From Rhizobium leguminosarum bv. viciae USDA 2370 (GTDB lineage Bacteria > Pseudomonadota > Alphaproteobacteria > Rhizobiales > Rhizobiaceae): a stretch of DNA of 64,000 nucleotides. Shown one piece after another: positions 8,338 through 17,372 of this stretch. The stretch's first letter is position 1, and each line of letters begins with the position of its first letter. Made by a program: the position numbers and the translations under genes. A model generated the notes under the pieces. The model ran no database searches. It had not been told where the DNA came from and worked only from the letters and a program-made list of their open reading frames with translations. Location of the stretch: NCBI RefSeq assembly GCF_002008365.1, contig NZ_MRDL01000015.1, forward strand, positions 62,001-126,000, read 5' to 3'.

Positions 8338-10098
8338 ATGTTTGGTCTATCTTCCGATTCGAAATATATTCTCAATGCCATTTCCAAATCGCAGGCGATC
8401 ATCGAATTCGACCTCAAGGGAAATATCCTCACGGCGAACGAGAATTTCTGCAATGCACTTGGTTATCGCCTGAGCGAGATCGTCGGCAAGCATCACAGCA
8501 TGTTCTGCGAGCCGGCCTATACGGCAACGCCTGAATATCGCGCCTTCTGGGCACGGCTCGGGCGCGGCGAATATGATGCCGGTGCTTACAAGCGTCTCGC
8601 CAAGGGCAACAGAGAGATATGGATCCAGGCTTCCTACAATCCTGTTCTCAAGGGCGGCAAGCCATTCAAGGTGGTGAAATTCGCGGCCGACATCACTGCC
8701 GCCAAGAAGCAGGCGGTCGAGGATTCCGGCAAGCTGGAGGCGATCTCGCGTTCGCAGGCGGCGATCGAATTCACCCCGAAAGGCGAGATCCTGACCGCGA
8801 ATGAGAATTTCTGCAAAGCCATGGGATACTCCCTGGCCGAGATCTCCGGCAAGCATCACAGCATATTCTGTGATCCGGCCTATGTCAGCACCGAGGATTA
8901 CGGCAACTTCTGGCGCCGTCTGGCCAATGGCGAATTCATTGCCAACGAATTCGTCCGTTTCGGCAAGGACGGCCGCGAAATCTGGATCCAAGCTGCCTAT
9001 AACCCGATCGTCGATGCCGACGGCAAGGTCTACAAGGTCGTGAAGTTCGCAACCGACGTCACCCAGCGCATGAGCGCGATTTCTCTGCTTGGCGGCGCGC
9101 TGCGCCAGCTGTCCGAAGGTGATCTGACACGGACGGTGGACACGCCCTTCGTCCCGTCGATGGAACAATTGCGGCACGATTTCAACACTGCAATCAAAGG
9201 TCTTGCCGAGACGATGAAGACGATCGGCGAGAATGCCAGTGCGATCGCCTCCGGCTCACGCGAGATTGGCGCATCGGCGGACTCCTTCTCCAAGCGGACG
9301 GAACAGCAAGCCGCATCCATCGAAGAAACCGCAGCCGCGCTTGAAGAGATCACCACGACGGTCAACGATTCCAGCCGCCGCGCCGATGAGGCCGGTCGCC
9401 TTGTCGCCATGACCAAGCAGGGCGCCGAGCAGTCCGGTATCGTGGTCCGCAATGCCGTCGCCGCCATGGGCCAGATCGAACAGTCCTCCCGCGAGATCAC
9501 CAACATCATCGGCGTCATCGACGATATCGCCTTCCAGACCAATCTCCTGGCATTGAATGCCGGCGTCGAGGCGGCCCGCGCCGGCGAAGCCGGCAAGGGC
9601 TTCGCCGTAGTGGCCCAGGAGGTCAGGGAGCTCGCCCAGCGCTCCGCTAACGCTGCCAAGGAGATCAAGACGCTGATCAACACGTCAGGCGAGCATGTCA
9701 GGAACGGCGTCGGCCTCGTCGGCCAAACCGGTAAAGCGCTCGAGGAGATCGTCACCCAGGTCGGCGATATCGACGGCAACGTCGTCGCCATCGTCGAAGC
9801 CTCCAGGGAGCAGGCAACCGGCCTCAAGGAAATCAACCAGGCGGTCAATACGCTGGATCAGGCAACTCAGCAGAATGCCGCCATGGTCGAGGAGAGCACC
9901 GCTGCCAGCCACAGCCTTGCGAGGGAAGCCGAAACGCTGCGTGTCCTGCTGACGAGGTTCCGTTTGCCAGGCCAGACCCAGACCACAGGCAGGCATGAGG
10001 CAAGACAGGCGGGCTCACCGGCGCTGCATCTCGTTTCACGTGTCGCAAAGGCGCAGGGCGCCGCCGCGGCAACCGCCCAGAGCTGGGAAGAGTTCTGA
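8338..10098 (+). CDS. Cytosolic methyl-accepting chemotaxis protein with two PAS domains
   Basis: A 586-residue chemoreceptor without a signal peptide or transmembrane segment. Two tandem PAS domains occupy about residues 8-125 and 130-245; both contain FxxKGxILTANENFC, GKHHSxFCxPAY and REIWIQAxYNP, so they arose by duplication. A short HAMP-like linker follows. The MA signalling domain (about 310-545) has the hairpin tip NLLALNAGVEAARAGEAG and KGFAVVAQEVRELA. The carboxy terminus is QSWEEF, the CheR/CheB tether. The start at 8338 is chosen because GGGACGG precedes it and it opens directly on the PAS domain; the frame is open upstream to 8233. It resembles S. meliloti McpY in layout. The ligand is unknown; PAS domains often sense redox or energy state. 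Confidence 0.93.
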   Translation: MFGLSSDSKYILNAISKSQAIIEFDLKGNILTANENFCNALGYRLSEIVGKHHSMFCEPAYTATPEYRAFWARLGRGEYDAGAYKRLAKGNREIWIQASYNPVLKGGKPFKVVKFAADITAAKKQAVEDSGKLEAISRSQAAIEFTPKGEILTANENFCKAMGYSLAEISGKHHSIFCDPAYVSTEDYGNFWRRLANGEFIANEFVRFGKDGREIWIQAAYNPIVDADGKVYKVVKFATDVTQRMSAISLLGGALRQLSEGDLTRTVDTPFVPSMEQLRHDFNTAIKGLAETMKTIGENASAIASGSREIGASADSFSKRTEQQAASIEETAAALEEITTTVNDSSRRADEAGRLVAMTKQGAEQSGIVVRNAVAAMGQIEQSSREITNIIGVIDDIAFQTNLLALNAGVEAARAGEAGKGFAVVAQEVRELAQRSANAAKEIKTLINTSGEHVRNGVGLVGQTGKALEEIVTQVGDIDGNVVAIVEASREQATGLKEINQAVNTLDQATQQNAAMVEESTAASHSLAREAETLRVLLTRFRLPGQTQTTGRHEARQAGSPALHLVSRVAKAQGAAAATAQSWEEF

Positions 10099-10186
10099 TC
10101 CCAGTCTCCGTCAGGCAGGTTGCTCCTGCCTTCCCTCCCGCACGGACCGATCCTGTTTTTTTTGACTAAAGCATTGAAATAAAGAC

Positions 10187-10211
10187 CTAAAGCGCGAGGA
10201 ACGCGCTTTAG
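10187..10211 (-). terminator. Hairpin at the end of the fds operon
   Basis: Perfect 10-bp stem CTAAAGCGCG / CGCGCTTTAG (10187-10196 and 10202-10211) with a five-base loop, overlapping the fdsD stop codon at 10208-10210. It lies between the convergent receptor and fdsD genes and could end transcription from either side, although no long T run follows. Confidence 0.6.
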
Positions 10212-10444
10212 TGTGTCACCGGCTCCGGCTTTCGGATCAAAGGAGCGGCCTGAAGCACGAGTGCATCCAGGCCGTTCTCCTCATTCTCCAGAATTTCGAA
10301 CAATTGCCGCCGCATGCGCGGGTCCCAGAATTTGTTGATATGGGTGGCGACCCCCTGCGCGGCCTCGCTTTCCGGCTGGCTCTTGAAGAAGGTGGCGATC
10401 TGGTTTGCCATATAGACGAGCTTGGTCTTGGTATCATGCGACAT
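10208..10444 (-). CDS. fdsD: Formate dehydrogenase delta subunit
   Basis: A 78-residue cytoplasmic protein of the FdsD family, with segments KLVYMANQIATFFKSQP, HINKFWDPRMRRQL and LVLQAAPLI typical of the family. FdsD proteins belong to soluble NAD-dependent molybdenum formate dehydrogenases and are needed for an active enzyme, probably in cofactor insertion or complex stability. The ATG at 10444 is preferred to a TTG two codons upstream. It overlaps the 3' end of fdhD by 11 bases and is the last gene of the fdsGBA-fdhD-fdsD operon. Confidence 0.9.
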   Translation of the reverse strand: MSHDTKTKLVYMANQIATFFKSQPESEAAQGVATHINKFWDPRMRRQLFEILENEENGLDALVLQAAPLIRKPEPVTH

Positions 10445-11258
10445 CGGCAATGCTTCCGGGCGAGATGCGATGAGGGTGAGTGAAGATCTCGAAATCCTCG
10501 CCGCGCACCAGCGCGACGAGGGTCATGCCGGCCTCTTCCGCCGTGCGGATGGCGAGAGCCGTCGGCGCCGAAATGGCGATAAGCACCGGGCTGCCGAGGA
10601 TCGCCGCCTTCTGCACCATCTCAAGGGAAAGCCGGCTGGTGACGACGACGGCGCCGTCGCCACCTCTTTCACCGGCGCGGATGACGGCGCCGCAGAGCTT
10701 GTCCAGCGCATTGTGCCGGCCGACATCTTCGCGCACGGCAATCAGCCCTCTGCCGGGAAGATAGAACCCGGCGCCGTGCACCGCCCGTGTTTCGCGATGC
10801 AGCGGCTGGGCCTCGTTCAGAAGCGAAACGGCGCGGACGATATCCGCATGCGACAGCACCAGCGGCGATGTCGAAACATCAGGCACCGGCCGTACCGCCT
10901 GTTCGATCGATTCGATGCCGCAGAGCCCGCAGCCGACCGGCCCCGCCATGCTGCGGCGCCGTGCCCGCAGCCGATCAGCGACGTCATCGACCAGGCTCAC
11001 CTGCACATCGATCCCCTGCTCACCCTCGATAACCTCGACGCCCGATATCTCCGCCGGCCCGGCGATGATCCCTTCGGTCAGACTGAATCCGACGGCGAAA
11101 TCCTCGAGATCCGCAGGCGTTGCCATCATCACCGCATGCGAACTACCGCCATAGGAAAAAGCGATCGGCACTTCTTCCGGCACGATGCGAGAGCTCGTGT
11201 GCACAATACCGTTGCGGCGGGCGGTTTCGGGCGCATGGGCAGTGACGGTGAAGGTCAT
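10434..11258 (-). CDS. fdhD: Formate dehydrogenase accessory sulfurtransferase FdhD
   Basis: A 274-residue FdhD protein, which passes sulfur to the molybdenum-bis-pyranopterin cofactor of formate dehydrogenase before the cofactor is inserted. The paired cysteines are in GCGLCGIESIEQ near residue 116-120. The family segments AVGFSLTEGII, AVHGAGFY and VREDVGRHNALDKL are all present. It sits between fdsA (37 bases upstream) and fdsD (11-base overlap), so it is co-transcribed with the enzyme it matures. Confidence 0.94.
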   Translation of the reverse strand: MTFTVTAHAPETARRNGIVHTSSRIVPEEVPIAFSYGGSSHAVMMATPADLEDFAVGFSLTEGIIAGPAEISGVEVIEGEQGIDVQVSLVDDVADRLRARRRSMAGPVGCGLCGIESIEQAVRPVPDVSTSPLVLSHADIVRAVSLLNEAQPLHRETRAVHGAGFYLPGRGLIAVREDVGRHNALDKLCGAVIRAGERGGDGAVVVTSRLSLEMVQKAAILGSPVLIAISAPTALAIRTAEEAGMTLVALVRGEDFEIFTHPHRISPGSIADVA

Positions 11259-11295
11259 GATGCGCGTTCCTGCTTACAGAGCCGCCCCTGCATTC

Positions 11296-14175
11296 TCACT
11301 CCGCTGCCTCGAGCTTGCCAGCGATGCGGCGTGATTGCCGCGCCTGCTCGTCATATTCCAGCTGCCATTCACTCGGCCCGTTGGAGGGCGAGACCTGCAC
11401 CGCCGTCACCTTGTATTCCGGGCAGTTCGTCGCCCAGTCGGAGAAATCGGTGGTGATGACGTTCGCCTGCGTATTGGGATGATGAAAGGTCGTATAAACG
11501 ACACCCGGCGCGACGCGATCGGTGATCAGCGCCCTGAGCGTCGTGTCGCCGGAGCGGCTGCCGAGTTTCACCCAGTCGCCGTCGCGAACGCCGCGCTGCT
11601 CGGCATCGTGTGGATGGATTTCCAGCCGGTCTTCCGCGTGCCAGATGACATTCTCGGTCCGCCGCGTCTGCGCCCCGACATTGTACTGGCTGAGGATGCG
11701 GCCGGTTGTCAGCAGCAGCGGGAAGCGCGGACCGGTACGCTCGTCGGTCGCTACATATTCGGTGCGGATGAACTTGCCCTTGCCGCGCACGAAGCCATTG
11801 ACATGCATGATCGGTGAGCCGAGCGGGTTCTTCTCGTTGCAGGGCCACTGCACCGAGCCCATTTTATCGAGATAGTCGTAGGAGACCATCGCGAAACTCG
11901 GCGTCGTCGCAGCGATCTCGTCCATGATCTCCGACGGATGGGTATAATGCCAGTCGAGCCCCATCGCCTGGGCAAGCTTCTGCGTCACTTCCCAGTCGCC
12001 ATAGCCGTTGCGCGGCGACATCACCTTGCGCACGCGGTTGATGCGGCGCTCCGCATTGGTGAAGGTGCCGTCCTTCTCGAGGAAGGTCGAGCCCGGCAGG
12101 AAGACATGGGCGTAGTTGGCGGTCTCGTTGAGGAACAGATCCTGCACGACGACGCATTCCATCGCCGCAAGCCCCGCCGCGACATGTTTGGTATCGGGAT
12201 CGGACTGCAGGATGTCTTCACCCTGGATGTAAATGCCTTTGAAGGAGCCGTCGACTGCCGCGTCCAACATGTTCGGAATACGCAGGCCCGGCTCGTTGTT
12301 GAGCTTCACGCCCCAGAGCTTTTCGAAGATGTCACGCGTCGCATCGTCGGAAATGTGCCGGTAGCCAGGCAGTTCGTGCGGGAAGGAACCCATGTCGCAG
12401 GAGCCCTGCACATTGTTCTGGCCGCGCAGTGGGTTCACGCCGACGCCGGGACGGCCGATATTGCCGGTCGCCATCGCCAGGTTGGCGATCGCGATGACCG
12501 TGGTCGAGCCCTGGCTGTGTTCGGTGACGCCGAGGCCGTAATAGATCGCACCATTGCCGCCCTTGGCATAGAGCCTTGCCGCGCCGCGCAGATCCGCCGC
12601 CGGCACGCCGGTGAAGATCTCGGTCTGCTCGGGACTGTGCTGCGGTTCGGCGACAAAGGCCGCCCAATCCTCGAACTCCGACCAGTCGCAGCGCTCGCGG
12701 ATGAACACCTCGTCAAAGAGGCCGTCGGTGACGATCACATGCGCCAGCGCCGTCATGACCGCGACATTGGTGCCGGGCTTCAGCGGCAGGTGATACGACG
12801 CCTCGATATGCGGCGAGCGGACGATATCGGTGCGGCGCGGATCGATGACGATGAGCTTGGCGCCTTGGCGCAGCCGCTTCTTCAGCCGCGAGCCGAACAC
12901 CGGATGCCCGTCGGTCGGGTTGGCACCGATGACGACGACGACATCCGAATGCTCGACGCTGTCGAAATCCTGCGTGCCCGCCGACGTGCCGAACGTCTGG
13001 CCGAGGCCGTAGCCGGTCGGCGAATGGCAGACGCGGGCGCAGGTATCGACATTGTTGTTGCCGAAGCCGGCGCGGATCAGCTTCTGCACCAGATAAGTTT
13101 CCTCATTGGTGCAGCGCGACGAGGTGATGCCGCCAATCGCCTCGCGGCCGTATTGATACTGGATGCGGCGGAACTCCATCGCCACATGCGCGAAGGCTTC
13201 GTCCCAGCTGACTTCCCGCCAGGGATCGCTGACCTTTTCGCGGATCATCGGATTGAGGAAGCGGTCCTTGTGGGTGGAATAGCCATAGGCGAAGCGGCCC
13301 TTGACGCAGGAATGGCCGCGATTGGCCTGACCGTCCTTCCACGGCACCATGCGCACCAGTTCCTCGCCGCGCATCTCCGCCTTGAAAGAACAGCCGACGC
13401 CGCAATAGGCGCAGGTGGTCACGGCCGAATGCTCCGGCTGGCCGATCTGGATCACCGATTTCTCCGTCAGCGTCGCCGTCGGGCAGGCCTGGACGCAGGC
13501 GCCGCAGGACACGCATTCGGAATCGATGAAATGCTCGTGCATGCCGGGCGAAACGCGTGAGCCGAAGCCACGGCCCTCGATCGTCAGCGCGAAGGTGCCC
13601 TGTACTTCCTCGCAGGCGCGCACGCAGCGCGAACAGACGATGCACTTGGAGGGATCATAGGTGAAGTAGGGATTGGATTCGTCCTTCGGCATCCATTTCA
13701 GATTGATGTCGCCATTGCTGCGCGCCTTGACGTGGTTGTCGCCCTCATAGCCGTAGCGCACATCGCGCAGGCCGACGGCGCCCGCCATGTCCTGCAATTC
13801 GCAATCGCCGTTGGCCGCGCAGGTGAGACAGTCGAGCGGATGGTCGGAAATATAGAGTTCCATCACGCCGCGGCGGATATCCTTCAGCCGCCCCGTCTGC
13901 GTGTGCACAACCATGTTTGCCGCCACCGGCGTCGTGCAGGAGGAGGGTGTGCCGTTGCGGCCCTCGATCTCGACGAGGCAGAGCCGGCAGGAGCCGAAAG
14001 CGTCGACCATATCGGTGGCACAGAGCTTCGGCACCTTGATGCCGGCCTCCATCGAGGCGCGCATGATGGAGGTGCCCTCCGGCACGCTGATCTGCTGTCC
14101 GTCGATGGTGAGCGTCACCATGGCCTCGGACTTCGAAGCCGGGGTGCCGTAGTCGATTTCATGGATGAGAGACAT
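11296..14175 (-). CDS. fdsA: NAD-dependent formate dehydrogenase alpha subunit (molybdopterin)
   Basis: A 959-residue catalytic subunit oxidising formate to CO2. The amino-terminal NuoG-like part carries a [2Fe-2S] site (C52, C63, C66, C80), a His-Cys3 [4Fe-4S] site (H112, C116, C119, C125) and two ferredoxin-type clusters (C178/181/184/188 and C221/224/227/231). The molybdopterin domain starts with its own [4Fe-4S] site (C255, C258, C262, C290). The molybdenum ligand is cysteine C383 in CARVCHSPTG, in the position where some enzymes have selenocysteine. The length matches FdsA of Rhodobacter and Cupriavidus. It is third in the operon, 57 bases after fdsB, with AAGGAG before the ATG. Confidence 0.96.
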   Translation of the reverse strand: MSLIHEIDYGTPASKSEAMVTLTIDGQQISVPEGTSIMRASMEAGIKVPKLCATDMVDAFGSCRLCLVEIEGRNGTPSSCTTPVAANMVVHTQTGRLKDIRRGVMELYISDHPLDCLTCAANGDCELQDMAGAVGLRDVRYGYEGDNHVKARSNGDINLKWMPKDESNPYFTYDPSKCIVCSRCVRACEEVQGTFALTIEGRGFGSRVSPGMHEHFIDSECVSCGACVQACPTATLTEKSVIQIGQPEHSAVTTCAYCGVGCSFKAEMRGEELVRMVPWKDGQANRGHSCVKGRFAYGYSTHKDRFLNPMIREKVSDPWREVSWDEAFAHVAMEFRRIQYQYGREAIGGITSSRCTNEETYLVQKLIRAGFGNNNVDTCARVCHSPTGYGLGQTFGTSAGTQDFDSVEHSDVVVVIGANPTDGHPVFGSRLKKRLRQGAKLIVIDPRRTDIVRSPHIEASYHLPLKPGTNVAVMTALAHVIVTDGLFDEVFIRERCDWSEFEDWAAFVAEPQHSPEQTEIFTGVPAADLRGAARLYAKGGNGAIYYGLGVTEHSQGSTTVIAIANLAMATGNIGRPGVGVNPLRGQNNVQGSCDMGSFPHELPGYRHISDDATRDIFEKLWGVKLNNEPGLRIPNMLDAAVDGSFKGIYIQGEDILQSDPDTKHVAAGLAAMECVVVQDLFLNETANYAHVFLPGSTFLEKDGTFTNAERRINRVRKVMSPRNGYGDWEVTQKLAQAMGLDWHYTHPSEIMDEIAATTPSFAMVSYDYLDKMGSVQWPCNEKNPLGSPIMHVNGFVRGKGKFIRTEYVATDERTGPRFPLLLTTGRILSQYNVGAQTRRTENVIWHAEDRLEIHPHDAEQRGVRDGDWVKLGSRSGDTTLRALITDRVAPGVVYTTFHHPNTQANVITTDFSDWATNCPEYKVTAVQVSPSNGPSEWQLEYDEQARQSRRIAGKLEAAE

Positions 14176-14232
14176 GATTGGTCTCCTTGCTTGAGATGGT
14201 GACGTCAGCGCAGGCGTTCCATGAAAAACTCG

Positions 14233-15789
14233 TCATTCCGCCGCCTCCACCAGAGGTGCCGGCGAAAAATCCTCCGGGAAATGCGTCATGGCGCTCATGA
14301 CAGGATAGGGCGTGAAACCACCCAGCGCACAGAGCGAGCCGAACTTCATCGTGTTGCAGAGATCGGCAAGCAGCTCCCGGTTCTTCTCCGGTTCGATACC
14401 GCGGGCGATCTTATCGGCCGTCTCCACGCCGCGCGTTGAGCCGATGCGGCAGGGCGTGCACTTGCCGCAGCTTTCGACGGCGCAGAATTCCATCGCGAAA
14501 CGCGCCTGCTTCAGCATATCGGCCGTGTCGTCGAAGACGACGATGCCGGCATGGCCGATAAGCCCGTCCTTGGCGGCGAAGGATTCGTAATCGAAGGGCG
14601 TATCGAACAGCGCTCGCGGAAAATAGGCGCCGAGCGGTCCACCGACCTGCACGGCTTTGACCGGCCGTCCCGTCACTGTACCGCCACCGATCTTGTCGAC
14701 GATATCTCCGAGCGAAAGACCAAAGGCCGTCTCAAAGAGGCCGCCATATCTGACATTGCCGGCAATCTGCAGCGGGATGGTGCCGCGTGAGCGGCCCATT
14801 CCGAAATCGCGGTAGAAGGCCGCACCCTTTTCCATGATAACGGGCACCGAAGCCAGCGAGATCACGTTGTTGATGACGGTCGGACAGTTAAACAGCCCCT
14901 TATGCGCCGGCAGCGGCGGCTTGGCGCGCACGATGCCGCGCTTGCCCTCGAGGCTGTTCAGCAGCGCCGTCTCCTCACCGCAGACATAGGCGCCGGCGCC
15001 GGTGCGCACCTCGATATCGAAGGCGCGGCCGGATCCGAGCACCGATGGTCCGAGGATACCGGCCTGGCGCGCGAGGCCGACGGCCTCGGTCGTGACAGCG
15101 ATCGCATGCGGATATTCCGAACGCGTATAGACGAAACCCTTGGTCGCCCCGGTCGCCAGCCCTGATATCGCCATGCCCTCGATCAACACGAAGGGATCGC
15201 CCTCCATGATCATCCGGTCGGCAAAAGTGCCGCTGTCGCCCTCATCGGCATTGCAGACGATATATTTGCGTTCGCCGGCGGCGTCGAGAACGGTCTTCCA
15301 CTTGATGCCTGTGGGAAAGCCGGCGCCGCCGCGTCCGCGCAGGCCGGAATCGGTGACTTCCTTGACGATTTCGGCTGATGTCATCGAAACGGCGCGGCGA
15401 AGGCCGGCAAGACCGCCATGCGCCTCGTAATCCGCCAGCGAAAGCGGGTCGGTGACGCCGCAACGGGCGAAGGTCAGGCGAGTTTGCTCCTTGAGGAACG
15501 GGAGGTCTTCAACCTCCCCGAGACAGAGTCGATGCTCGCCTCCATCAATCATCCCGGCATCGAACAGATCAGCCACATCCTTGGACTTCACCGGTCCATA
15601 ACCGATGCGCTTTCCGGCTACCTCGATCTCGACCAGTGGCTCCAGCCAGAACATTCCGCGCGAGCCGTTGCGCACGATCTCGGCATCGAAGCCGCGGGCG
15701 GCGATCTCCTGGGCAATCGCCTTTGCCACCTTTTCGGCCCCGAGCGCCAGCGCTGCGGCATCGCGCGGAACATATATCCTCACCGTCAT
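14233..15789 (-). CDS. fdsB: NAD-dependent formate dehydrogenase beta subunit (FMN, NuoF-like)
   Basis: A 518-residue diaphorase subunit that takes electrons from the iron-sulfur chain of the alpha subunit and reduces NAD+. The amino terminus (about 1-110) is a thioredoxin-like extension. The FMN/NAD-binding segment GLRGRGGAGFPTG is near residue 150, and GAYVCGEETALLNSLEG is near 270. The [4Fe-4S] cysteines lie in ESCGKCTPCRIGSTRG near 455. It overlaps the end of fdsG by four bases (ATGA) and precedes fdsA, matching the fdsGBA order of soluble formate dehydrogenases. Confidence 0.95.
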   Translation of the reverse strand: MTVRIYVPRDAAALALGAEKVAKAIAQEIAARGFDAEIVRNGSRGMFWLEPLVEIEVAGKRIGYGPVKSKDVADLFDAGMIDGGEHRLCLGEVEDLPFLKEQTRLTFARCGVTDPLSLADYEAHGGLAGLRRAVSMTSAEIVKEVTDSGLRGRGGAGFPTGIKWKTVLDAAGERKYIVCNADEGDSGTFADRMIMEGDPFVLIEGMAISGLATGATKGFVYTRSEYPHAIAVTTEAVGLARQAGILGPSVLGSGRAFDIEVRTGAGAYVCGEETALLNSLEGKRGIVRAKPPLPAHKGLFNCPTVINNVISLASVPVIMEKGAAFYRDFGMGRSRGTIPLQIAGNVRYGGLFETAFGLSLGDIVDKIGGGTVTGRPVKAVQVGGPLGAYFPRALFDTPFDYESFAAKDGLIGHAGIVVFDDTADMLKQARFAMEFCAVESCGKCTPCRIGSTRGVETADKIARGIEPEKNRELLADLCNTMKFGSLCALGGFTPYPVMSAMTHFPEDFSPAPLVEAAE

Positions 15790-16265
15790 CGACGTACCTC
15801 CGCGACGAGTTCCGCCGCCGTCTGATCGTCGACCCGGCCATAAACCTCGCCGTCAAGCATCACCGCCGGCGCGCAGGCGCAGAGCCCGAGACAGTAGACC
15901 GGCTCCAGCGTCACGCCGCCATCGAGCGTCGTCTGATGAAAATCAATGCCGAGCAGCGCCTTGACGCGTTCGGCCAGCGCATCGCCACCCATCGACTGAC
16001 AGGCTTCGGCGCGACAGAGCTTCAGCACGTGCCGGCCGGCGGGATGGTCGCGATAATCGTGATAGAAGGTCACCACGCCATGCACCTCGGCACGCGAGAG
16101 GTTCAATTCCTCCGCGATGACGGGCATCGCTTCCTGCGGCACATAGCCGAATTCCTGCTGAACCTCGTGCAGAATGGGAAGCAGCGGCCCTTCGAGAAAT
16201 CGAAGATCGGCGACGATGGCTCGGGTGCGCGCTGCAATATCGCCTTCGGCGATATGAATGGTCAT
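15786..16265 (-). CDS. fdsG: NAD-dependent formate dehydrogenase gamma subunit (NuoE-like)
   Basis: A 159-residue thioredoxin-fold [2Fe-2S] protein homologous to NuoE. The four cluster cysteines are in LCRAEACQSMGG and YCLGLCACAPAV, separated by about 36 residues. HEVQQEFGYVPQEA is the conserved amino-terminal helix region. It is the first gene of the fds operon, with a GGGAGGG ribosome binding site, and is joined to fdsB by a four-base overlap. The 135 bases upstream carry a LysR-type operator candidate. Confidence 0.95.
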   Translation of the reverse strand: MTIHIAEGDIAARTRAIVADLRFLEGPLLPILHEVQQEFGYVPQEAMPVIAEELNLSRAEVHGVVTFYHDYRDHPAGRHVLKLCRAEACQSMGGDALAERVKALLGIDFHQTTLDGGVTLEPVYCLGLCACAPAVMLDGEVYGRVDDQTAAELVAEVRR

Positions 16266-16371
16266 AAGGCAGCCCTCCCGGCGGCTTGCTCGTTGCGGAA
16301 TAGCGGGCCTCCCCCGGCCGAGTGCTATTCCGGAACTACCATTTCAGGGAAGCAGCCGGCGATCAATAAAG

Positions 16372-16402
16372 CTATCTCGTTGCTTGATAGGTTTTTTCTA
16401 TC
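16372..16402 (-). promoter_or_regulatory. Candidate LysR-type operator upstream of fdsG
   Basis: Three alternating half sites lie in a row: CTATC (16372-16376), GATAG (16386-16390) and CTATC (16398-16402). The first pair is separated by nine bases, and the second pair gives ATAG-N7-CTAT, the spacing seen in OxyR-type sites. The block sits about 110-135 bases before the fdsG start and touches the stop codon of the LysR gene. Assignment to the adjacent LysR protein is inference. Confidence 0.5.
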
Positions 16403-17294
16403 AGAGTTCTTCGTCTTGCACGAGCACCCTCGCCTCGTGCAGCAAGGCCGATACAAGCGGCGTAAAGGGCTCGCGATAAGGCGCAACAAGGCCGACCAGA
16501 TGATGCGCCTCCGGCTCGACGATCGGGATCATGCGAATTTCCACTGGGAATCCAAAGGATTTGGCGACGTTGCGCGGCATGATGCTCGCCCAGCGTCCAG
16601 TCCTGACATGCGAGAACAGCACGATCATCGAGTTGGATTCGAGCGTCGGATGCGCTGTGGCGCCCGCTTCCGTCAAGTGGCGGTTGATGATCCGACGGTT
16701 CTGCATGTCGGCAGTCAATAGACAAAGCCGAAGATCGCCGATCTCCCGCCAGGTCACGTTGTCGCGATCGGATAGCGGACTGCCTGCAGCCGTGATCAGA
16801 TTATAGCGCTCGGCATAGAGGGGAACGGTCGTGACGCGGCCGAGCGGCTCGTTTTCGAGATAGGTGATGCCGGCATCGATTTCGAGGTTTTCGAGCATGC
16901 TCAGCACCTGCAGCGAATTCCGCGAGACGATCGAAAAGGTCACGCCGGGATGCCGCTCCTGAAAAGGCGTAGTAATGCGCGAAAGCATGGCGAGCGCGGT
17001 CGGAATAGCGGCGAGGCGGATGTGGCCGGAAAGGCCGCGGCGCGCGGCGCGCATCTCTTCGCGCATGGTGCGGGCATCGCCGACGATGCGTCGCGCCCAT
17101 TCGAGCACGCGCTGCCCTTCCGGCGTCAGCCCCTGGAACCGCGAACCGCGCTGCACCAGCATGACGCCAAGCTGATCCTCGAGCTGCCGGATGGCAGCCG
17201 AAAGCGTCGGCTGCGAGATCCCGCACTCCTCCGCGGCGCGGCCAAAATGCTTTTCATTGGCAAGGGCGATGAAGAATTCCAGCTTGTCGATCAT
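16401..17294 (-). CDS. LysR-family transcriptional regulator, probable regulator of the fds operon
   Basis: A 297-residue LysR protein. The helix-turn-helix covers residues about 1-60 (FGRAAEECGISQPTLSAAIRQLE), and the effector-binding domain is from about 90 (SGHIRLAAIPTALAM). It lies directly upstream of fdsG in the same orientation, 135 bases away, as LysR regulators of fds operons do in other proteobacteria (FdsR in Cupriavidus). The ATG at 17294 is preceded by GGGAGA. By inference it activates fdsGBA-fdhD-fdsD in response to formate or a related signal. No cysteine pair typical of OxyR is obvious. Confidence 0.88.
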   Translation of the reverse strand: MIDKLEFFIALANEKHFGRAAEECGISQPTLSAAIRQLEDQLGVMLVQRGSRFQGLTPEGQRVLEWARRIVGDARTMREEMRAARRGLSGHIRLAAIPTALAMLSRITTPFQERHPGVTFSIVSRNSLQVLSMLENLEIDAGITYLENEPLGRVTTVPLYAERYNLITAAGSPLSDRDNVTWREIGDLRLCLLTADMQNRRIINRHLTEAGATAHPTLESNSMIVLFSHVRTGRWASIMPRNVAKSFGFPVEIRMIPIVEPEAHHLVGLVAPYREPFTPLVSALLHEARVLVQDEEL

Positions 17295-17372
17295 CCGGTC
17301 TCCCGATCCGGCATGACATCATCCGGGTCAGTTCATCTTTGACGCAGCAGCCGTGCTCCGCAAGGGCGATCG

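Noticed and set aside
11938..13560. Plus-strand 540-residue frame inside fdsA
   Set aside because: Shadow of the formate dehydrogenase alpha gene; the FdsA iron-sulfur and molybdopterin motifs fix the real strand.
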